Positions 58,530 to 64,000 of a stretch of 64,000 nt of DNA are shown piece by piece. The position numbers were made by a program, and so were the translations under genes. The DNA is from Erythroxylum novogranatense (taxonomy: Eukaryota; Streptophyta; Magnoliopsida; Malpighiales; Erythroxylaceae). Numbering within the stretch: the stretch's first letter is position 1; every line of letters begins with the position of its first letter. The notes under the pieces were generated by a model, which made no database searches, was not told the origin of the DNA, and saw only the letters and a list, made by a program, of their open reading frames with translations. The stretch is from contig CM057228.1 in the NCBI GenBank assembly GCA_029891385.1, positions 60,395,783-60,459,782 on the forward strand, read 5' to 3'.

Positions 58530-60820
58530 ACTCACGAGACGACGATCAAGCTGCGGTCGATCGGTCGACATGACCTAACTTGCTCGAAGCCGTTGGCTAC
58601 GAGTAACTTCATCGAAATTCTCCAAGTATAAAAAGCAAGAATACTAAAAAGACAAGTTAAAAAAGCAAAGATCACATTGAAGAAAATCGTACAGTCACAA
58701 GCCCGACCGGTGAGCTTTACAATTGTGGGGAGAATACCCAGGAACCTTGAAAGCGGAGGAGAAGCGAGCCGGAGGCGGGACCGTGGGAGCAATCGGTGGA
58801 GTATCTTCATTAGAAAGATCTTGAGAGCAAATCAATAGGAGCGAGGCAAGGGAGCAGGCGAAGGAACATCTTCATAGGGACCTCCTCCCCTCGGTGAGAT
58901 CTAGTTGCTCGTCCGGAGCGCCTCTCGTTTCCCCTCAACTCTTTCTCCATCTCCTCCAAAGAGAGTCCAAGAGCCGCAGGAATAAGGGCTCGGCATAATC
59001 TTGAGCGAGGGCACATCGACCCCTCGGAGCATAGAGCTCGTGACCCTTCTTCAAAGACTTGAGGGCTATATCGCAGCGTGAGCTCAAACTCTCCTCGCAT
59101 AAGAACCTCCTTTTCCACCGCTGATAGCTTGACCCGTTGCTCCATTGCATCGCCGCACCTCCTCCAAGGTTTTCTCGGCTTTGTCCTACTCGCCGCCATG
59201 TGTGAGCAGCAAAGTGAGGCGCCTATTAAGCTCCCGCTCCACTCTCCTTGTCCTCCTCCACCCTTCGACCTCTACCTCCCTCTCCATCCTCTCCACCTCC
59301 CTCCCTTTCTTCTCGGTCTCTCTCTCCCCTCTACTGCGATCAACCAAGTCAACAAGACCTTCTTTTCCTCTTCCAAGGGCGTATTCTTTGCTGGAGGAGA
59401 TCCTTCCCCTCCTTTGCAGACGGCTCGTCCTTCAAATCCTTCATTTGAACATGGAGATCTGGACTTCTGGTCCGAGTCTCCGGCCATTGCCGCAAAGACG
59501 CAAGAAAGGACATCGTCGCGGCCGCATGCCGACACGAACAAGTCGAGATCCCAGCCCACGCTACCCTTCTTTTCCATGTTTGCTCCTCCACGGGAGTGAC
59601 CCTCTCGGCAAGATAGCGGGCCACCTCGAGATCCCCAGCGTGGCATCCTCGGACAATTTAGGCAAGCTCCCTTGCCCGGTCTTGAGATTTTGCTTTCCCT
59701 TCCTCTCTTACGCTACATGCCCGGCCTCACTGCCGGGCGGGAAGATAGGTTACCCAACCGCACAACTTCTTCCTCTTAAGAGGAGGACCCGTCCTCCTCC
59801 TCCTCCACTAGATTTGCACGTCCCCGATCCATTGTCCTAATCGGCAATGGCTCGGGCGCAACAGAAGGTCCTCATGGGAAACATCCACGACACTACCAAG
59901 GAGACCAACCCTCATGGACGAATCAGCACCCTCGCTCACCTTAGGAAGCCTCCTTCCTCGGCGTAGAAGCTCGGTGGGGCACCTCCCATCCTCACCATAG
60001 CTACTGACAACGAAAAATCGAGTTAGAAAATAAAACTAGCTCACCAAAGTCCAACAATTAAGTCCATCACAAGGAGTCAGCCGTAGGCGGTTTCCTCCTT
60101 TAGCCCCGTGTCTGAGGTGGGGATCGGCGAGGAAAGAAGTGGCAGAAGCCCCGTGGGTATTCTGAATGAGACGGCGAAATCGTGTCTGCCGAGCTCCTTG
60201 ATCGACCAATCACCTCCAACTCATCTCTTGAGGGCGAGGTCGACGCGTCATTCCACTTCTCGGCGGAGGATACCTCCACTCGACACTCGAGGAACACTCT
60301 GGGGCTTCTGAAAAAGTACTTGGTTCGCGAAGAGATCTTTGAGGCGTCAAGGCGGGGCGATACCGAGCGTCTCTATATTGCAAAATGGGATTCCGCCGAG
60401 AACTCGGACTATGGCTCATCTTGAGGAAGTGGCGGGACGCCGACAGAGGCGGATGGTCAGCTGGTGGCACTGCAATGCCAATCCATTTATAAACCTCGAC
60501 TATTTGGAGGTATCGACTCAACAACATCCAAACATAGAGCACACCTCGTCAATGGCCGGGCGTATGGAAGCCTCATGCATGCCAATGTAAAAAAGCGCCG
60601 GAGGCGGCGTACCCACCGAGATTCTTGTGAATCCGCTCATTTTCAAGGCCAATCGGGGCCTCCAGCGAAGGATGTTAAATTTAATGGCCAACCTGTTCAA
60701 CTCCCATAGGTCATTGACGATGCGGTCTTGGCGGTACCTCCACAACCAAACCGTCTTTCCTCTCTCTCATCGCCATCTCTCCGCCTTCTCGACCATACTC
60801 CCAGAACTACCAGTTGACAT
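58530..60820 (-). pseudogene. Antisense ORF region of element F
   Basis: On the - strand an ATG at 60820-60818 opens MSTGSSGSMVEKAERWR before a stop at 60767. Further - strand frames follow in the same direction: 60745-60518 (RIVNDLWELNRLAIKF), 60542-60210 (YLQIVEVYKWIGIAVPPADH), 59646-59272 and 59199-58810 (LSLEEMEKELRGNERR), with a charged, coiled-coil-like character at the end. This is the place where Tat elements such as Grande and Retand carry an ORF on the opposite strand. Frameshifts break it here. I infer homology from position, strand and composition; I could not confirm a named domain. The product's role is unknown. Confidence 0.55.
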
Positions 60821-60990
60821 GAAAAAGAAGAGGAATGAAGAAAAGGGCGTACCTAATCGGAGGTTGGATACAGAAAATCGGACGGTGGAGTATAAGGAAG
60901 TTTCGCAATCGCGAACAAGGGCGGTGAAGGCAAAATGTAAGCAAGAAAAGCGAAAGCAAAAAGCGAAACTCACAACTCGTCGAGCATGGG

Positions 60991-60998
60991 TATTTATA
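60991..60998 (-). promoter_or_regulatory. TATA-like box for the antisense ORF of element F
   Basis: TATAAATA on the - strand, about 170 bases before the antisense ATG at 60820. With the + strand LTR promoter it would make F a convergent two-promoter element whose two transcripts end near the tandem array. Confidence 0.45.
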
Positions 60999-61550
60999 GA
61001 AGGGCGGAGAAGGAGGCGCTCAAAGTGACCCAATCGGACCACGACGCGTGAGAAAATCCGATTTGTGCTCGGACACATGACATGATCTAAGCCATGAGGA
61101 GTTGGGTTATTCAAAATTTGGAGGCGCGACAGTTGAAGGGACGTCTGGAGACGGCGTATAGCAGTTAAAAGACGATACGTTTGGATTACGAGCGGTATCG
61201 AGATCACGAACCGTCGAGATGAATAAGTATTTCCGCGGGTCAGCGTCGCCAATGATAGTATCGGACATGCTATAAGCCGGTTGTCACGCAATAAGCGGTG
61301 AAAGCCGATCGAGAGAGGACCTCGACCAATCAATCCCAACGACCGATTAATGCAACGAGTCGTAATCTGACGATTATACCCGGTAATTGGCACAGACCAC
61401 CAATTTGAAATTACGAGTACATCTATACCGAGCTATAAAACCAATGCTCGACCGATCGGCCACGCCATGGCCGTCACGCTTCACGTATTCTGAAGCGGCC
61501 AAGCGAACTATAACAACGTACTCCTTGACCCTTCTCTTCGCTCGGACTCG

Positions 61551-61565
61551 AGGTAGGGGAGCTTA
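61551..61565 (+). other. Polypurine tract of element F
   Basis: AGGTAGGGGAGCTTA, purine-rich and directly before the 3' LTR start TGGTT at 61566. Confidence 0.65.
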
Positions 61566-61979
61566 TGGTTAATTCGGCAATATTGGGCCCAAGTCAATAT
61601 TACGGCCGATCGATCAATCTCACAACCATGGCTTAATCTGGTCTAATCTATATATCCACGACCCGTTAGCATAGGAAAATCTCCCGTGCACGTAAAATCT
61701 CCACGTACGCACGTACGAAGCGTAAAGACCCAAAACCTAGCAGAAAGCGTATATAAGGTATTATTCTCTCATAACCAAGTACAAGATCATAACCTAGTTG
61801 TTTTCTCGATCGTATTAACCTCACCTCCACCAAAGACTTACTTGGCGTCGGAGGCAAATCGATTTCACCCCGACGTGCCTTCCACTTTGTTTTCAGGAGA
61901 CTTTTCACCAAGATTGCTTCAATGGACATCGAGACATGGATCGAATGGCAATAACCATTCGATGAATCCGTGAGAACCA
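61566..61979 (+). repeat. 3' LTR of element F
   Basis: 414 bp, TATA-like TATATAAG at 61750-61757; matches 51729-52152. Followed by ATTAT and the ATT tract. Confidence 0.92.
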
Positions 61980-62054
61980 ATTATGTTATTATTATTATTA
62001 TTTAAATTTATTTCCATTTTATAATAACTATTAAATATTAATCTGAATATATAC

Positions 62055-62092
<38 letters not shown>

Positions 62093-63090
62093 TAAATTTA
62101 GTGCCATTATTATAATAAGATTTACATTAATAATTTCTTTGTTCTATTCTTATTCTTCTAATTATTATTATTATTTTATTTTTCTTATCATTATAATAAT
62201 ATAATTATGTTATTTTCTTATCATTATTATTATTATTATGTTATTATTATTATTATTTAAATTAATTTCCATTATTATTATTATTATTGTTATTATTATT
62301 ATTATTATTTAAATTTGTTTCCAATATTATAATGACTATAAAATATTATTTAGAAATTACTTATTGTTATTATTAAATTTTTATAGAGTAATTATTAAAT
62401 TAATTATAATTATTATTAAATTGGTTGTAAAAAAGTCATAAATCTTTTTGCTATAAGTATTATTATTATTATTAGTATTATAAATATAATTATATTTTTG
62501 TTTATTTATTACGTGTATATATTTATTTTACGAGTTATTTAAATTTATTTTATTATTTTGATAATAATAATAATAATTATTATTATTATTATATAAAAAT
62601 ATTATTATTTTATTAACTTTATTTAAATTTATTTCCATTATTATAATGACTATTAAATATTCAATTTAAATAACTTATTGTTATTATTATTAATAATGTT
62701 ATGATTATTTTATTATTACTTAAATTTATTTCCATTATTATTAGGTGTATATATTTATTTATTTAGTTATTATGATATTAATTTATTAAATTTATCATGA
62801 TTATTATGATTATTAATGTCATTATTTTTATTATGATATTAATTTAATTTCAAATATATAATAACTATTATACATTAATCGAACATATACTTATTGTTAT
62901 TATTATATAAATTTATTGCCATTATTATAATCACATTTAAATTAGTTATTGTTATTATTAAATTTATTATAGTCATTATGAAATTAATTATAATTGTTAT
63001 TAACCCATGATTAATAATTTCATAAATCTTTATGGTATATGTATTATTATTATTAGTAGTATTATAATTTTATTTTTATTTTCTTTATTA
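61980..63090. repeat. ATT/TTA tract with degenerate longer repeat
   Basis: About 1.1 kb of (ATT)n and (TTA)n runs. A longer pattern recurs: TTTAAATTTATTTCCATTAT, then ATAATGACTATTAAATATT, then ATACTTATTGTTATTATT. Copies start near 62004, 62256, 62307, 62621, 62718 and 62906, with irregular spacing. This looks like a diverged AT-rich satellite or expanded microsatellite. Frames such as 61919-62107 (poly-N) are meaningless. Confidence 0.85.
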
Positions 63091-63274
63091 GGCGGGCTGC
63101 CTTGGCGAGGTGTCGCCAGTGACCTCGCCGAATGGGCGAGATCACCGAGGCGATCGTCGCCTAGTGACCCATGCGAAATGGGCGAGATCACTAGAGGCGA
63201 CGTCTGCCTGGTGACCTACTGAATGGTCGAGATCACTAGGCGACGCGCGCCCTGGCCACCTGCGCTGAAATGTG
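63091..63274. repeat. GC-rich island of three repeated hairpins
   Basis: Inside the AT tract lie three units about 46 bases apart. Each has GTGACC...GATCAC arms: 63119-63145 (GTGACCTCGCC, loop, GGGCGAGATCAC), 63164-63191 and 63211-63236. Between them are further near-palindromes of the type GGCGATCGTCGCC. Composition is the reverse of the surroundings. No frame or known element matches. Confidence 0.85.
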
Positions 63275-64000
63275 GATTTACATAATTATGTATTATATAC
63301 TAATACATAATTAATTTTATTATTAGTAATTTTATCATTGGAATTATAATTATTATTGATTTAGGCAGAATTTATTGTATAGTAATTACGCTTAACATAT
63401 AATATTATTATTAAAATGTTTATTATTATTCATAACATTATGAAATTAATTTTTAAATAAAGTGAATATTTTTAATTATTAGTATATGCACTGTTAAATA
63501 TTATTATTATTTTTATTGCACAGTTTTTTAACATTAAATATTATTATTATTATTTACAATTATTAGTATTCATAACTTGATTTGAAATGAAATTGCTTAT
63601 AAGAAGAAACGAATTCTACTCTGCAACGCTGTTATTATAAATTGTTATTAAATTTTCCCACGATTATAATAAGTATTAAATATTATTATTAAATTTGTAA
63701 TTATTATTATTAAATAATTTGTAGAGTAATTATGTAATTTATTGTAATTATTATTATTATTGTTATTAAGAACCATTGTTTGGTTTAAAGTGAACACATA
63801 ATAGTCATTATACGGCAATACATATTCTTCGATTCTAAAGAATACCTAAATTCGACTGAAACTAGTTAGTAGTTTTTACTTTAATCGTCGAATACGTAAT
63901 CTTCTTCTCCCTCTAACCTTGTTCCTTTTAACAAACATATCCTTACACAAAAGCCTCCTTCCGACTTCTTGAAGTAGTGAAAATTTTTGGAGTCTCTCTT
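63275..64000. repeat. AT tract continued, then unassigned DNA
   Basis: ATT/TTA simple sequence continues to about 63770 with less order. From about 63790 to the end the sequence is ordinary AT-rich DNA with a pyrimidine-rich patch near 63900; I see no gene or border. Confidence 0.6.

Larger units (their letters stand above)
51729..61979 (+). mobile_element. Element F: Tat-clade Ty3/gypsy retrotransposon, 10.25 kb
   Basis: LTRs of 424 bp (51729-52152) and 414 bp (61566-61979) start TGGTT and end GAACCA. ATTAT occurs on both sides (51724-51728 and 61980-61984), although the tract itself is ATT-rich. The primer region TTTGCGCCCACCGTGGGG follows the 5' LTR. Pol order is protease, RT, RNase H, a second RNase H, integrase. 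The second RNase H, the long post-pol region with a tandem array, and antisense ORFs there are features of the Tat group (Retand, Grande, Ogre relatives). Frames are badly broken. Confidence 0.92.

Noticed and set aside
59145..59840. Longest + strand frame (231 codons, rich in S, P, L, R) in the 3' region of element F
   Set aside because: It lies opposite the antisense ORF pieces on the - strand, has low-complexity composition and no domain, so it is most likely a mirror frame of the antisense coding DNA.
60767..61393. 208-codon - strand frame upstream of the antisense ORF of F
   Set aside because: No family features before the MSTGSSGSM start. The TATA-like box lies inside it, so the upstream part is probably open by chance.

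Overview
This window is repeat-dominated plant nuclear DNA. It is AT-rich overall and packed with nested Ty3/gypsy and Ty1/copia LTR retrotransposons, a LINE relic, one GRAS transcription-factor fragment and long ATT/TTA simple-sequence tracts. An angiosperm is the natural reading, because the GRAS family, Tekay-type and Tat-type Ty3 elements and Met-tRNA primer sites occur together. I see no intact host gene, no tRNA or rRNA, and no bacterial feature. Almost every open frame is a fragment of a retroelement or a chance frame inside an LTR.

Layout. 1-1471: 3' end of a dead copia element (G), with its LTR starting at 1472. 1.9-5.6 kb: AT-rich spacer. 5640-15450: element A, a Ty3 element with two very similar 3.2-kb LTRs, a 5-bp target duplication (TGGTT/TGGTC) and a decayed pol between them. 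15509-31499: old copia element C, split inside its RNase H by element B (19597-30873), a Tekay/Del-like chromovirus with 3.2-kb LTRs, a chromodomain and a perfect AATCT duplication. 31.5-34.26 kb: dead LINE. 34266-37692: solo LTR D (+ strand, perfect TAAGT duplication). 38059-41196: solo LTR E (- strand, perfect ATAAG duplication). 41.3-45.4 kb: two copia pieces head to head (H-, H+). 45.4-48.8 kb: a third dead copia (I, - strand). 50.45-51.4 kb: a truncated GRAS gene copy on the - strand, followed by a poly(A) run. 51729-61979: element F, a Tat-clade Ty3 element (ATTAT duplication) with two RNase H domains, a 70-bp tandem array after pol and an antisense ORF region with its own TATA-like box. 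61980-64000: ATT/TTA tract with one GC-rich island of repeated hairpins.

Elements B and F carry the recognisable protein machinery (gag, protease, reverse transcriptase, RNase H, integrase), but both are broken by many frameshifts. A, D and E contribute mainly long LTRs. The most interesting signal is in the long LTRs. The families A, B, D and E share the same order of splice-like signals: a GTAAGT donor, a GGTGRGT donor, then an ACTCACCC...TTTCAG-type acceptor. The inferred second intron holds family-specific blocks of short hairpins. This looks like a conserved spliced-leader module inside LTRs.

Limits: coordinates of decayed regions are approximate. No alignment or database search was run, so clade names rest on motifs and on primer-site and LTR structure read by eye.
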